Shown here in pieces: positions 37,310-46,205 of a stretch of DNA of 64,000 nt. Within the stretch, counting starts at the first letter, position 1; each line of letters opens with the position of its first letter. Source of the DNA: CAYPTB01 sp964413535 (GTDB taxonomy: Bacteria > Planctomycetota > UBA1135 > GCA-002686595); assembly GCA_964413535.1 (NCBI GenBank), contig CAYPTB010000008.1, positions 186,001 to 250,000 of the forward strand. The letters run 5' to 3'. The translations under genes and the position numbers were made by a program. The notes below the pieces were generated by a model. It was given only the letters and a program-made list of their open reading frames with translations. It ran no database searches and was not told the origin of the DNA.

Positions 37310-37387
37310 CTCACCGCCGCAAAGCCGTTGCTTTCCGCAGCACCCTCGCGCGGTGAGGTGAAGAATTGGACTGGCACCGTACTCACC
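37280..37387. repeat. perfect 38-bp inverted repeat with 32-bp spacer
   Basis: Arm 1 is 37280-37317 and arm 2 is 37350-37387. They are exact reverse complements over all 38 bp and mismatch at the next base on both sides; the spacer is 37318-37349. The right arm ends two bases before the permease stop codon (TAA at 37389-37391), and the left arm contains the TolC-like GTG start and signal codons. The length and perfection far exceed a normal terminator, and the shape resembles a MITE or REP-type element. No transposase is present in the window. Confidence 0.92.
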
Positions 37388-37388
37388 G

Positions 37389-38660
37389 TTACTCATGCCG
37401 CAGGGCCTCCACGGGGTCCATGTTCGCCGCGCGCCAGGCCGGGTAGAGCCCGAAGACGACGCCCACGCCGGCCGAGATGCCGAAGGCGACGAGCGGTGCG
37501 ATCGGAGTGACGATCGTGCGCATGTCGGCGAAGTACTCGACGGCGATCGGGATCGTGAGCCCGAGTCCGACGCCCAACGCGCCGCCCCCGACCGACAGGA
37601 GCACGGTCTCGACCAGGAACTGCGACACGATGTGCCGGCGCTTCGCGCCCAGCGCGCGCCGGATGCCGATCTCGCGCGTGCGTTCGGTGACCGTCGCGAG
37701 CATGACGTTCATGATCCCGATCCCGCCCACGAGCAGGCTGATGCCCGCGATCGACCCGAGGACGATGTTGAAGATGCGCTTCGTCTCCTCGGCCCGCGCC
37801 AGGAGCTCCAGGGGCACCACCAGCTCGTAGTCCTTCTTCGCGTGGAAGCGGTCGAGCATGGTGCGCGCGGCGTCTGCGACGACCTGGACGTTCTCGTCGC
37901 CCGAGACGCGCGCGATGATCTCGTGCAGCTCGACTTCCTCCATGTCGCGGCTGCCGGCGCGCATGCGGACCTGGATCTCGCCGAACCACTTCGACGCGGT
38001 CTCGGAAGGGATGAAGAGCTCCCCGGTGACCTCGCCCGCTTTCGCTTGGTCGCCTGAAGCGCGCAGACGCGGTGCAACGGTGCCGACCACCTCGAAATAG
38101 TCGGGCCCGAGCTTCACCCGCTTCCCGAGGGCAGACTCCAGCGGGAAGTAGTAACGCGCCAGCTCCGTGCCCAGCACGCACACGTTGTTGTGTGTGCGGT
38201 TGTCCTCGGCCGTGAGGAAACGTCCCTCCCACAGGAGGCGCCCCGTCACGCCGAGGTACTCCGGCTCCGTCGCGAGCACGCGCGGGTTGGCCGCGTTGTC
38301 GCCGACGCGCACTTCGACCTGGATCTCGCGCACCCCCACGACGCGCTCGATCGCCGGGAAGGTCTGCTCGACGCGTTCGCGATCCAAGCGCGTCAGCCCG
38401 TAGCTCGAGATGCGCGCCGTCTGGTTGCCCTCGTTGGGCGCTTCGGGCGGCTTGACGCTGCGCAGGATCACGTTGCGGCTGCCGAGCTGCTTGATCTGCT
38501 CCTGCGCCTCGTAGCTCGCGCCCTCGCCGATCGCGAGCATCGAGATCACGCTGCTCGTCCCGAACAGGACGCCGAGCGTGGTGAGCAGGCTGCGCAGCTT
38601 GTGCAGGGCCAGGCTGCGGAAGCCGGCGCTCAGGAGCGTCGAGAGCGAGCGGTTGGCCAT
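37389..38660 (-). CDS. MacB-like ABC transporter permease (FtsX family)
   Basis: This 423-residue protein starts MANRSLSTLLSAGFRSL. The N-terminal TM (LRSLLTTLGVLFGTSSVISM) is followed by a ~230-residue periplasmic MacB_PCD-like domain, then three TM helices in the FtsX domain: FNIVLGSIAGISLLVGGIGI, VETVLLSVGGGALGVGLGL and LVAFGISAGVGVVFGLYPAW. The cytoplasmic signature TREIGIRRALGAKRRHI and the C-terminal PVEALRHE are typical of MacB-type mechanotransmission permeases, which drive a periplasmic adaptor and TolC without moving substrate through the membrane themselves. The ATPase gene lies 2 bp upstream and the TolC-like gene downstream. Confidence 0.93.
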   Translation of the reverse strand: MANRSLSTLLSAGFRSLALHKLRSLLTTLGVLFGTSSVISMLAIGEGASYEAQEQIKQLGSRNVILRSVKPPEAPNEGNQTARISSYGLTRLDRERVEQTFPAIERVVGVREIQVEVRVGDNAANPRVLATEPEYLGVTGRLLWEGRFLTAEDNRTHNNVCVLGTELARYYFPLESALGKRVKLGPDYFEVVGTVAPRLRASGDQAKAGEVTGELFIPSETASKWFGEIQVRMRAGSRDMEEVELHEIIARVSGDENVQVVADAARTMLDRFHAKKDYELVVPLELLARAEETKRIFNIVLGSIAGISLLVGGIGIMNVMLATVTERTREIGIRRALGAKRRHIVSQFLVETVLLSVGGGALGVGLGLTIPIAVEYFADMRTIVTPIAPLVAFGISAGVGVVFGLYPAWRAANMDPVEALRHE

Positions 38661-38662
38661 CG

Positions 38663-39394
38663 CTAGCGGGCCGCCTCGCTCCGAAGCGGCGCGATCCTTC
38701 GCTGGACGACCACCTCCTCGATGCGCCCGTCGCGCATGCGCAGGATGTGGCTCGCGCGTTCGGCCACGATCGCCTCGTGCGTGACGAAGACGATCGTCTT
38801 GCCCTCGGCCGAGAGCTCGTCGAACAGGTCGAGGATCTCCGTGGCCGTGTGCGTGTCGAGGTTGCCCGTCGCCTCGTCGGCCAGGATCAAACTCGGGTCG
38901 TTGACGAGCGCGCGCGAGATGGCCACGCGTTGCTGCTGGCCGCCCGAGAGCTCGAGCGGCCGGTGGCTCATGCGGTCGCCGAGCCCCATGCGCTCGGCCA
39001 ACATGCGCGCGCGCTCGTTCGCGTCCGCTCGCGGCTCGTCCTGATAGCCGATCGGCACGAGGATGTTCTCCAGCACGTCGAGCTGCGGGATCAGATTGTA
39101 CGACTGGAAGATGAAGCCGAGCTCCGTCGAGCGCAGGTCCGAGAGGTCGTCGTCGTCGAGCGTTCCGGTGTCGCGCCCCGCGAGCCAGTAGCTCCCGCTC
39201 GTCGGCCGATCCAGACACCCCATGACGTTCAAGAGCGTCGACTTCCCGCTGCCCGACGATCCCATGATCGACCAGTACTCGCCGCGCTCGACCTGGAACG
39301 AGACTCCGTCCAGGGCGTGCACTTGCTGCGAACCCATGACGTACGTTCTCGCGACCCCATCGAGGAGCGCGACGCTTTCGGCTCGCGACGTCAC
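38663..39394 (-). CDS. MacB/LolD-type ABC transporter ATPase
   Basis: This 243-residue protein is read from the GTG at 39394, which overlaps the adaptor stop as GTGA. It has Walker A GSSGSGKS, the Q-loop in FIFQSYNLIPQL, signature LSGGQQQR, Walker B LILADEATGNLD and the H-loop in FVTHE. The fold and sequence match LolD/MacB-type ATPases that energise FtsX-type permeases. ATP hydrolysis in the cytoplasm would drive the adaptor-TolC conduit. The long upstream in-frame extension is antisense-like Arg/Gly-rich sequence and is not part of the protein. Confidence 0.94.
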   Translation of the reverse strand: MTSRAESVALLDGVARTYVMGSQQVHALDGVSFQVERGEYWSIMGSSGSGKSTLLNVMGCLDRPTSGSYWLAGRDTGTLDDDDLSDLRSTELGFIFQSYNLIPQLDVLENILVPIGYQDEPRADANERARMLAERMGLGDRMSHRPLELSGGQQQRVAISRALVNDPSLILADEATGNLDTHTATEILDLFDELSAEGKTIVFVTHEAIVAERASHILRMRDGRIEEVVVQRRIAPLRSEAAR

Positions 39395-41103
39395 TTCGAT
39401 GAGCCGCCCGCGCCGCCCGCGCCATCCGCGCGCGGCTTTCGATCGCCGCCGCCGCCGCGCTCGAACGCAGGGCTCCCGCCGCGTTCGGTCCCGTCGCGCA
39501 GTCGCGGCGGGGCTCCTTCGGGCAGGCTCGGAACCCGATCGCCGCCCGCGCCCGGCATCTCGCCCTCGCGACCGACGAAGTCGGGGCCCTCGGAATCGAG
39601 CTCGAGCTCGCCCGGCACGTCCTCGCCTTCCGACGATTCGCGGCGCAGCATCGAGCCCTGCGGCTCGCTCAACAGCACGATCTCCCCCTCCGCGAGCCCC
39701 GAGCGCACCTCGACCCACTTGCCGTCGTTCTGACCGACCTCGATCGGACGCATCTCGAACCGCGGCGTCTGGTCGACGAAGCACACCGGCGAGCCGGCGT
39801 CCAGGAAGACGGCCTGCAACGGGACGAACAACGTGTCGGGGATCGTGGCGACCGCGATCTCCACGCTGCACGACATTCCCGGCCGCAGGCGCTCGTCGTT
39901 GTCGATGAGCGCGATCTCCGTGCGATACACGCGCAGATCCGGGTTCATCCAGCGGCTGACCTGGTCGGGCAGCACGGCCTTGAAGCGCACGCTGCCGCGG
40001 AACGTGCGTTCGGGCACCGCGTCGACGTTGACCGTGCACGGCATCCCGATCTTCACCTTCTCCAGCACCGACTCGTGCAGGCTCGCCTGCGCGATCATGT
40101 TGCCTGCCGACGGAATCGTGATGAGGTCCTGACGCTCGCGCACCTCCGACCCCTCCTTCAAGGGATCGCTGCTGCTCCAGCCGCTCGACTCTTGCCAGTA
40201 CACGACCATGCCCGCGCGCGGCGCGTGGATCTTGGCCTTGACGATCTGCGAGTCGATCTTCGCCAACTTCTCGCGCTCGAGATCGAGCTGGGCCTTCGAC
40301 GTGCGCACTTCGGCGTCGAAGTCGACGATGCGCGCTTCGGCCCGCAGCCGCACGCGCTCGAGCTCCCGCCCGGCCTCCTCGACGTCCGCGTCGAGCTCCT
40401 CCAGCGTTCGCGGGTGCTCGTACTCCTTCAGCAGATCGAGCGCGCGCCGCTGCTGGTTGAGCTGGATCTCGTAGCGGTTGCGCGACAGGCGATCCGCCTC
40501 GAGCTGCGTGGCCTCGAGGAAGCCCTTCTCCGCCAACCGCTGCGACCACTCGAACTCCTGCTCGGCGCGCTGCAGCTCCTCCTGGGCCAGCAGGATCTCC
40601 TCGTCGTTCCGCTGGAGCGACTGCGGGTAATCCCCCTCGAGGTACTTCGTGCGATCCATCTCCGCGAAGCGCTTCTGCCGCTCCGCGAGCCCGATCTCGC
40701 TGTCGTTGACGCTCTTCTGGATGGCGTAGTTCTGCTTGGCCTTGACCCACGTCGCCTCGCGATTCTGAACGGAGATCTCCTGCGTCACGCGCTGCTCGTG
40801 CAGCAGGCTCGCGTCGAGCTCGCACACGAGCGTGCCCTCCTCGACCCACGTCCCCTCCGGGATGAGATAGAGGATCGTCGTGCGCCCCTCGATCTGGTTC
40901 TTCAGGACCACGCTGTCGGCCGCCTGCAGGTTGCCGCGCTCGAGCACCGTGATCCGCAGCGGCCCGCGCGCGACCGCCTGCCCGGTGACCGCGACCGTCT
41001 CCTCCCCGTCCAGGAGTCCCCCGCGCGCGACGACGATCACCGCCAACACGAGCAAGCCGACGGGCGCCCAGAGCACCCAACTTCGCCGAGAGCGTTTCGT
41101 CAT
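39391..41103 (-). CDS. HlyD/MacA-type periplasmic adaptor (membrane fusion protein)
   Basis: This 570-residue protein starts MTKRSRRSWVLWAPVGLL with a TM anchor (VLWAPVGLLVLAVIVVARGG). A lipoyl/beta-barrel half (TVLERGNLQAADSVVLKNQI) is followed by a ~200-residue coiled-coil hairpin (residues ~105-290) and the return barrel (KAKIHAPRAGMVVYW, MPCTVNVDAVPERTF). The C-terminal ~70 residues are Gly/Glu-rich and probably disordered, which is unusual. It would bridge the MacB-like permease and the TolC-like duct. No purine-rich SD precedes the ATG. First gene of the four-gene operon adaptor-ATPase-permease-duct. Confidence 0.92.
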   Translation of the reverse strand: MTKRSRRSWVLWAPVGLLVLAVIVVARGGLLDGEETVAVTGQAVARGPLRITVLERGNLQAADSVVLKNQIEGRTTILYLIPEGTWVEEGTLVCELDASLLHEQRVTQEISVQNREATWVKAKQNYAIQKSVNDSEIGLAERQKRFAEMDRTKYLEGDYPQSLQRNDEEILLAQEELQRAEQEFEWSQRLAEKGFLEATQLEADRLSRNRYEIQLNQQRRALDLLKEYEHPRTLEELDADVEEAGRELERVRLRAEARIVDFDAEVRTSKAQLDLEREKLAKIDSQIVKAKIHAPRAGMVVYWQESSGWSSSDPLKEGSEVRERQDLITIPSAGNMIAQASLHESVLEKVKIGMPCTVNVDAVPERTFRGSVRFKAVLPDQVSRWMNPDLRVYRTEIALIDNDERLRPGMSCSVEIAVATIPDTLFVPLQAVFLDAGSPVCFVDQTPRFEMRPIEVGQNDGKWVEVRSGLAEGEIVLLSEPQGSMLRRESSEGEDVPGELELDSEGPDFVGREGEMPGAGGDRVPSLPEGAPPRLRDGTERGGSPAFERGGGGDRKPRADGAGGAGGSSK

Positions 41104-41495
41104 CGAATCGATCGAGAGGAGGAGAAGGAGCTCGGCAGGCTCGGCCGAGCGAAGGGCCCGAGGGCCGTACGTGGGGAGGTCGCGAAACGAGGGTCCCCTC
41201 CACGAAGTCTAAGCGGGAGGCCGAGCGGAAGGGAGCGAAGCGTCAGCTCCAGCGCCCCTCCGAGGTCGCGGGGGCTCGAGGGGCTCGTCCGAGCCTCCAA
41301 GCGGCACATCGCCCGGCGCGGGGTTCCCGTTGCTCCTTCCGCGGCAGGTGCAGCTTCCGCCGAACGCGCGCCAGCGCGTACACGTGCTCGCGCGATCCGC
41401 TCGGAGCCGTCCGTTCCCCGGCACGGGCGCCGATGCCCGTTGAGGCGCCGTACACTCGTCGCCGCGCGCGAGCGCGAAACTCGGGAAGGACCGCC
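41104..41495. other. divergent intergenic region between the exporter operon and the SDR gene
   Basis: This 392-bp region has a minus-strand TAGACT (41206-41211) as a candidate -10 for the exporter operon, about 100 nt before its ATG. The plus strand has TACACT (41451-41456) and an SD-like GGGAAGGA (41483-41490) for the SDR gene. A minus-strand stretch around 41320-41410 reads as a normal-looking peptide (HVYALARVRRKLHLP), but it has no recognisable family. Confidence 0.45.
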
Positions 41496-42203
41496 ATGCC
41501 GCTCGACCTCGACAAGCGTTCCATCGTCGTGACCGGCGCGACCGGCGAGCTCGGGCTCGCGGTCGCGGAGACGTTGCTCGCGGCCGGCGCGCTGTGCCAC
41601 CTGCCCTGCCGCACGGCGAAGAAGCTCGGTGAGCTCGCCCTGCGCCACGGCGACCGCGTGCGCATCGTCGAAGGCGTGGATCCGACCGACGAAGGCTCGG
41701 TGGAGCGCTTCTACGCCGGCCTGCCGCAGCTCTGGGCCTCGATCCACTGCATCGGCGCGTTCGCCATGTCGCCGATCGCCGAGTCGAGACTCGCCGCCGT
41801 GCAGACGATGTTCGCGACGAACGCCGTGAGCGCGTTCCTCTGCACGCGCGAGGCCGTGAAGCGGATCCGCGCATCCAAGCAGGGCGGCCGCATCGTGAAC
41901 GTCGCGTCGCGCCAAGCCCTCGAGCCCCGCGCCGGCGCGGGCGCGATCGCCTACTCGATGAGCAAGGCCGCCGTGCTCGCGCTCACCCAAGCGCTCGCCG
42001 CCGAGGTCGCGCCCGAGGGCATCCTCGTCAACGCGATCGCGCCGAGCATCCTCGACACGCCCGCCAACCGCGCGGCCATGCCGGGCGCGAAGCACGACGC
42101 CTGGCCGAAGCCCTCCGACGTCGCTGCGACGATCGCGTACCTCGTCTCGCCGGCGCAGACGACGGTACAGGGCGCGATCGTGACGGCATACGGAGGGACG
42201 TGA
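41496..42203 (+). CDS. short-chain dehydrogenase/reductase (SDR)
   Basis: This 235-residue protein starts MPLDLDKRSIVVTGATGELG, giving the cofactor-binding TGxxxGxG-type motif at the N-terminus. The core follows the classical SDR pattern: LHCIGAFAM-like strand region (here SIHCIGAFAM), NAVSAFLCTREAVKR, VNVASRQAL (Ser region) and YSMSKAAVL (catalytic Y-x-x-x-K), then NAIAPSILDTP. It would reduce or oxidise an alcohol/ketone with NAD(P). GGGAAGGA lies 5 nt before the ATG, one of the clearest SD sequences in the window. Neighbours do not reveal the substrate. Confidence 0.92.
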   Translation: MPLDLDKRSIVVTGATGELGLAVAETLLAAGALCHLPCRTAKKLGELALRHGDRVRIVEGVDPTDEGSVERFYAGLPQLWASIHCIGAFAMSPIAESRLAAVQTMFATNAVSAFLCTREAVKRIRASKQGGRIVNVASRQALEPRAGAGAIAYSMSKAAVLALTQALAAEVAPEGILVNAIAPSILDTPANRAAMPGAKHDAWPKPSDVAATIAYLVSPAQTTVQGAIVTAYGGT

Positions 42204-42245
42204 GCCCCGCAGCGCGGCTTCGCGCTGTAGGTAGGCACCCGCGGA

Positions 42246-43505
42246 TCAGCTTCGACCGAAGACTCCGAGCGTCGGATAGTCGCCCTTCAGAACGGTCGCG
42301 TTGTCGCGGAACCCCATCCACTCCTGGAGCATGGTCCCGTAGACCGATCGGAAGTCCGTGGTCACCTTCGGATTGCCCTCGTCGAGATCGCTCAAGCTCG
42401 GGAACACGCCGAAGAAGCCGCCGCGAACGGCTTTCCCGAGGATGTAGACGGGCGTGGCCGTGCCGTGATCGGTTCCCTCGCTGTGGTTCTCCTCGATCCT
42501 GCGGCCGAATTCCGTGAAGACCAACATGGCCACGTCGTCGCTCCGTCCGATGCGCTCCAGATCCCTGAAGAACCCGTGGACCGCATCCGAGAGGTAGATC
42601 AACAGCGAGCGCTGAGCGCTCGCCTGCACGGCGTGCGTGTCGTATCCCTCGTGGCTCACGTAGTAGATGCGCGTCGGTAGATCGGCGTGGATCATCGCGG
42701 CCACCTTCTTGAGGTCGAGCGTCAAGTCGTTGTCGCTGCCGTAGTCCACTGGCGTGCGATAGCCCGCGCAGGCATCGCACACCCTGTGCATGAAGGCCGC
42801 GCTGTTCGCCAACGAGCGTGAGACGTCGTTCACGAAGCCGAGCGAAGGGTTGGTCGTTGGCTTCGATCGGGAGAAGGCCTCGAAGACCTTCTGTTCGGCG
42901 GCGCTGCCGGGCCGACCGAACGCCCCCGGATTCTCGAAGACGATCGGGAAGTGTCGGGCGGACTCGACGGCCAGCGACATCTGCGCGCCGATGTTGACGA
43001 TGTAGCCGTCGATCGGCTCGGGTCGATGAGCGTCCGCGAACCGCCCGAGCCACCCATGCGGATCGCTTCCTTGCGGAGTCGCCGTATGGCACCACTCCAT
43101 CCCAGTGAAGTGCGACTGGGTCGGCTTCGGAAAGCCGCAACCGTGCACGATCGCCATCTTGCCGCTCTTGAAGAGCCGCTCGAAGCCCAGGCAGGCCGGG
43201 TTCAGGCCGAACTCCTCGTCGAGCGCGAGAGCGTTGCTCTTGGCGACGGCGAGCGTGGGTCGCGCTCGGTAGTAGTGGTCGTTTGTGTAGGGGACGACCG
43301 TGTTGAGCCCGTCGTTCGCGCCGGTGAGCTCGAGCACGATCAAAATGCGCTCCGGATTCTCCTCTGTGCCCAGGGAAGCAGCGGATTGCCGCGGGTGGGG
43401 GCGCGAGGAGTAGCAAGAAACGCCCGCCAACGCGCCGGCGCCGTGCAGCGCCGCGCGAAGGAAGCTGCGCCGGTCGAACGGAGGCATCCGACTCGCCCTG
43501 GACAT
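42246..43505 (-). CDS. DUF1501 family exported protein
   Basis: This 419-residue protein starts MSRASRMPPFDRRSFLRAAL, a twin-arginine signal (RRSFLRA) followed by a hydrophobic stretch. Characteristic blocks are ILIVLELTGANDGLNTVVPY, RPTLAVAKSNALALDEEFGL, AIVHGCGFPKPTQSHFTGM, MLVFTEFGRRIEENHSEGTD and TDHGTATPVYILG, which together define DUF1501, a family related to the alkaline-phosphatase/sulfatase fold and very common in planctomycetes. It is almost always next to a DUF1800 gene, as here (35 bp apart, same strand). The substrate is not known. Conserved His and Asp residues suggest a metal site. Confidence 0.94.
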   Translation of the reverse strand: MSRASRMPPFDRRSFLRAALHGAGALAGVSCYSSRPHPRQSAASLGTEENPERILIVLELTGANDGLNTVVPYTNDHYYRARPTLAVAKSNALALDEEFGLNPACLGFERLFKSGKMAIVHGCGFPKPTQSHFTGMEWCHTATPQGSDPHGWLGRFADAHRPEPIDGYIVNIGAQMSLAVESARHFPIVFENPGAFGRPGSAAEQKVFEAFSRSKPTTNPSLGFVNDVSRSLANSAAFMHRVCDACAGYRTPVDYGSDNDLTLDLKKVAAMIHADLPTRIYYVSHEGYDTHAVQASAQRSLLIYLSDAVHGFFRDLERIGRSDDVAMLVFTEFGRRIEENHSEGTDHGTATPVYILGKAVRGGFFGVFPSLSDLDEGNPKVTTDFRSVYGTMLQEWMGFRDNATVLKGDYPTLGVFGRS

Positions 43506-43540
43506 ACTGCGTCGCCCCGCGTCGGCTTCCGAGGGCGTCC

Positions 43541-45430
43541 CTATCCCAATTGGTACTCCGGAGTGCTGAGGATCAGGTACACCAACGACCGGAGGGCGCG
43601 CTCCGTGCCCTCGTGCGCGACATCGATCTCGTCACCACCCAACTGCTCTCGAAGGTGAGCGATCAAGGTGGCACGACGCTCTCCTTCGAGCGGAACGCGC
43701 AGGAAACGGCGCACGAGACAGTCGACTGCGTGCTCGACCGTCTCGACGTCTTCCCCTGCGAGCAGGGCCACGAAGTCGAGCCTGGCCGGCTCGCGTGGCA
43801 GCGCCTCGACCCGGTTGAAGGCTTCGACGTACCCCTGGTAGACGCCCATGGCGAGGCTGTAGCTCTCGCCCTGCGGTATCAGGTTGATCTTCGACTTGGG
43901 CTCGCTCGGATCGAGCTCCATCATCTCGCGCGACGCGAACGTTCCGGCTGCTGCGGCACCGTCGTCCGTCTGGCCGGCGACTCGCAATAGATACCGGTCG
44001 TACTCCGCGTTCGACACGGGCTCCATCCTGCGAGCTTCGGCGTTCCACAGATGCGGCACGATCCGGTACTCGGAGAACATGATCGGTATCCTCCGATACG
44101 CCTCCGGGACCGCCTTGTCCGGCGCGATGTAGGTCTCCGGATCAGGGAACAGCATCTCGTGCACGTAGTGGCCGCGCGCCAGCAGCGTCGCTCCGTTGAT
44201 CCACGCCTCGTTCCCCGTCCAGCCGGCGGGGTTCGGTGGATGGAACAAGAGCTGTCCGAGCTTCGCACCGGACGTCTCCACGAAGTCGGGGATGCCCGGT
44301 ATGTGCTCGAGGCCGAGCTTTCGACTCGTCGAGACGAGGAAGGCAACCGGACTCTTGATCTGCGCGCCGCAGGCCCCCCGGCTGTAGAAGTCCTTGGATA
44401 GGAAGATCGTCTTCAGCAGCGGACGGAGCTCGTAGTTGGATTCGCGCAACTCGTTCGCAAGGCGGTCGTTCACCATCGAATCGAGTTCGTCGCGCACGAA
44501 GTACCGATACAGCTTGGCGGCGAGGAACGTGGCCGTGGCCGGCTGCTCGAGGACGATGTCGATGGCGTCGTAGCCATCGAAGTCCCCAGTGCGCCCCAAG
44601 AACGTCTTCTCACCGTCGTCGTGCAGCCTCGGATCGTCGACGAAGGCGCCGTCGTCGTCGACGGTATGGATCGGTCCCATCGTCCAGCCCGTGAAGGCGC
44701 GCGCCATCTCGCGAACGTCCCGTTCGCCGTAGCCGCAGCCTTCGCCCATCGTGTACAGCTCCATCAATTCGCGAGCGAAATTCTCGTTCGGGCGTCCTCG
44801 GACGTTGCTGCGATTGTCGAGCCAGATCAGCATCGCCGGATCCTGGGCGATGGCCACCAGCAAGTCGCGGACATTGCCGTTGGCGAGCCCGCGCAGCGTG
44901 TCGTTCTGCCGCAACATCAACTCGAAGTTCAGGACCTTGATCTGGCTCGTCGCGAAGTGGTCGTGCCAGAAGAGCGTCAGCTTCTCCTCGAGCGGTCGGG
45001 GCGTGAGGAGCATGCGCTCCGCCCACCACATGCAAGCGCGCTGCATCTCCATGCACTCGCCGAAGAGCAGCGCGTAGAACTCGTTGATGCCGGGCTGATA
45101 CGGCAAGGGTCCCTCTTGCGACGCCTCGATGCCGTACACCATGCCGGTTGCGAGCACCCGGTCGACCAGCTGCTGCAGCACGACCAACTTGTGGCCGTGT
45201 GGATAGATGCCCGACTCCTCGAACTCGGGCAAGGCGCTGCAATCGAGCTCTTCGTAGTCGACCAAGTAGTCGACGGCTTCGGTCGGCTGCATCGCCGCGA
45301 GGCGCTCGATCTCCTCGGGCGTGCCTCCGAAACCCGCGCGCTCCAAGAGATGCGCCGCTCGAGCGTAGTCCCAGTCGTCGAAGGCGATCGGCTCGAGAGC
45401 GTTCGTCCAATCGAGGGGGACCTCGCGCAT
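43541..45430 (-). CDS. DUF1800 family protein
   Basis: From MREVPLDWTNALEP (ATG at 45430) the protein is 629 residues. Typical DUF1800 elements are DWDYARAAHLLERAGFGGTP, LFWHDHFATSQIKV, NENFARELMELYTMG, DVREMARAFTGWTM and FHPPNPAGWTGNEAWING, ending LVYLILSTPEYQLG. The start is uncertain: an earlier ATG (45649) would prepend a Ser/Arg-rich segment and a possible signal peptide (AIVVLSISTLIGAPTRAQ). The later start matches how family members usually begin. It forms a unit with the downstream DUF1501 gene. Biochemical function is unknown. Confidence 0.88.
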   Translation of the reverse strand: MREVPLDWTNALEPIAFDDWDYARAAHLLERAGFGGTPEEIERLAAMQPTEAVDYLVDYEELDCSALPEFEESGIYPHGHKLVVLQQLVDRVLATGMVYGIEASQEGPLPYQPGINEFYALLFGECMEMQRACMWWAERMLLTPRPLEEKLTLFWHDHFATSQIKVLNFELMLRQNDTLRGLANGNVRDLLVAIAQDPAMLIWLDNRSNVRGRPNENFARELMELYTMGEGCGYGERDVREMARAFTGWTMGPIHTVDDDGAFVDDPRLHDDGEKTFLGRTGDFDGYDAIDIVLEQPATATFLAAKLYRYFVRDELDSMVNDRLANELRESNYELRPLLKTIFLSKDFYSRGACGAQIKSPVAFLVSTSRKLGLEHIPGIPDFVETSGAKLGQLLFHPPNPAGWTGNEAWINGATLLARGHYVHEMLFPDPETYIAPDKAVPEAYRRIPIMFSEYRIVPHLWNAEARRMEPVSNAEYDRYLLRVAGQTDDGAAAAGTFASREMMELDPSEPKSKINLIPQGESYSLAMGVYQGYVEAFNRVEALPREPARLDFVALLAGEDVETVEHAVDCLVRRFLRVPLEGERRATLIAHLREQLGGDEIDVAHEGTERALRSLVYLILSTPEYQLG

Positions 45431-45494
45431 CGATCGATGATCCTCGAGGGCAGCGCTCGATTGCGCCCGAGTGGGAGCTCCGATCAACGTCGAG

Positions 45495-45686
45495 ATGGAC
45501 AAGACGACGATCGCACGAGCAGTCGATCTGCTCGTCGATGACGCGGCGGATTCAACAAGTCCGGCGAGCCTCCGCGACGACTTGGAATCCGCGCTCCGTG
45601 GCGTCCTGACCGAGCTCGAAACCGCCGGCAGCCTGGAGATTGTGAGCATTACCCCAGGCGATAGTAAGCGTGGCCTCTGGTTCTGA
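45495..45686 (+). CDS. possible small gene divergent from DUF1800
   Basis: A plus-strand frame beginning MDKTTIARAVDLLVDDAADS and ending DSKRGLWF (63 residues) has balanced composition and many acidic residues, unlike the usual antisense frames here. A GTG 24 nt upstream would add MGAPINVE. It overlaps, in antisense, the possible N-terminal extension of the DUF1800 gene; both cannot easily be coding. I recognise no family. Confidence 0.35.
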   Translation: MDKTTIARAVDLLVDDAADSTSPASLRDDLESALRGVLTELETAGSLEIVSITPGDSKRGLWF

Positions 45687-45732
45687 CAGTTCCCGTGTCG
45701 GAATCGTCCCAAGTCCCTGATTCGCACCCCGC

Positions 45733-46065
45733 TTACCCGTCGGAGCCGCTCAGGAGCCGACGCGGCGCCTTGCGTCGCCAGGCCTTGCGCAACAGCTCGG
45801 CGACGAGCGCGCGATCGACTTCGGCCAGGGCGACGCGCACGCCAGCGAGCTTCTTGCCCCACATGAGCTCCTCGATCGCGAGCGGATCCAGGTCGACGGC
45901 CTCTCGCGTCTCCTCCTGATCGAGCATCACGTGCAGGTGCTCGTCGTCGGGCAGCGTGGCGAAAATCTTGTCCTCCACGCGGAACGAGGGAAAGCCGTGG
46001 TGATCCGCTTCGTGCGCTTCCGGCAGCGCGAGCGCCAACCGCCGAACGTCGCTGACCTTGGTCAT
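45733..46065 (-). CDS. MmcQ/YjbR family (DUF419-like) DNA-binding-fold protein
   Basis: From the ATG at 46065 (MTKVSDVRRLALALPEAHEA) the product is 110 residues. LALPEAHEADHHGFPSFRVEDKIFATL with the later VDLDPLAIEELMWGKKLAGV and LVAELLRKAWRRKAP matches the CyaY-like MmcQ/YjbR fold (PF04237 type). The function of the family is not established, and DNA binding has been proposed for some members. It is divergent from the ABC/AttH operon with 158 bp between starts. Codons upstream of 46065 in frame are non-conserved. Confidence 0.82.
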   Translation of the reverse strand: MTKVSDVRRLALALPEAHEADHHGFPSFRVEDKIFATLPDDEHLHVMLDQEETREAVDLDPLAIEELMWGKKLAGVRVALAEVDRALVAELLRKAWRRKAPRRLLSGSDG

Positions 46066-46205
46066 GGCTCGTGCCGCAGAGATCGGGATGAGGAAGACGT
46101 GCGCTGTCCTACTGACGGGCGCTGACGCACCACTGTGTACCCGCACGGAGTGCTCGCGCGCCACCGTCACGTGGCTCCACCCGCACTCTCTCCGAGACCG
46201 TTCAC

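Noticed and set aside
37310..37396. A 29-residue N-terminal extension of the TolC-like protein from the ATG at 37396
   Set aside because: It would read through the spacer and other arm of the inverted repeat and bury the lipoprotein signal peptide.
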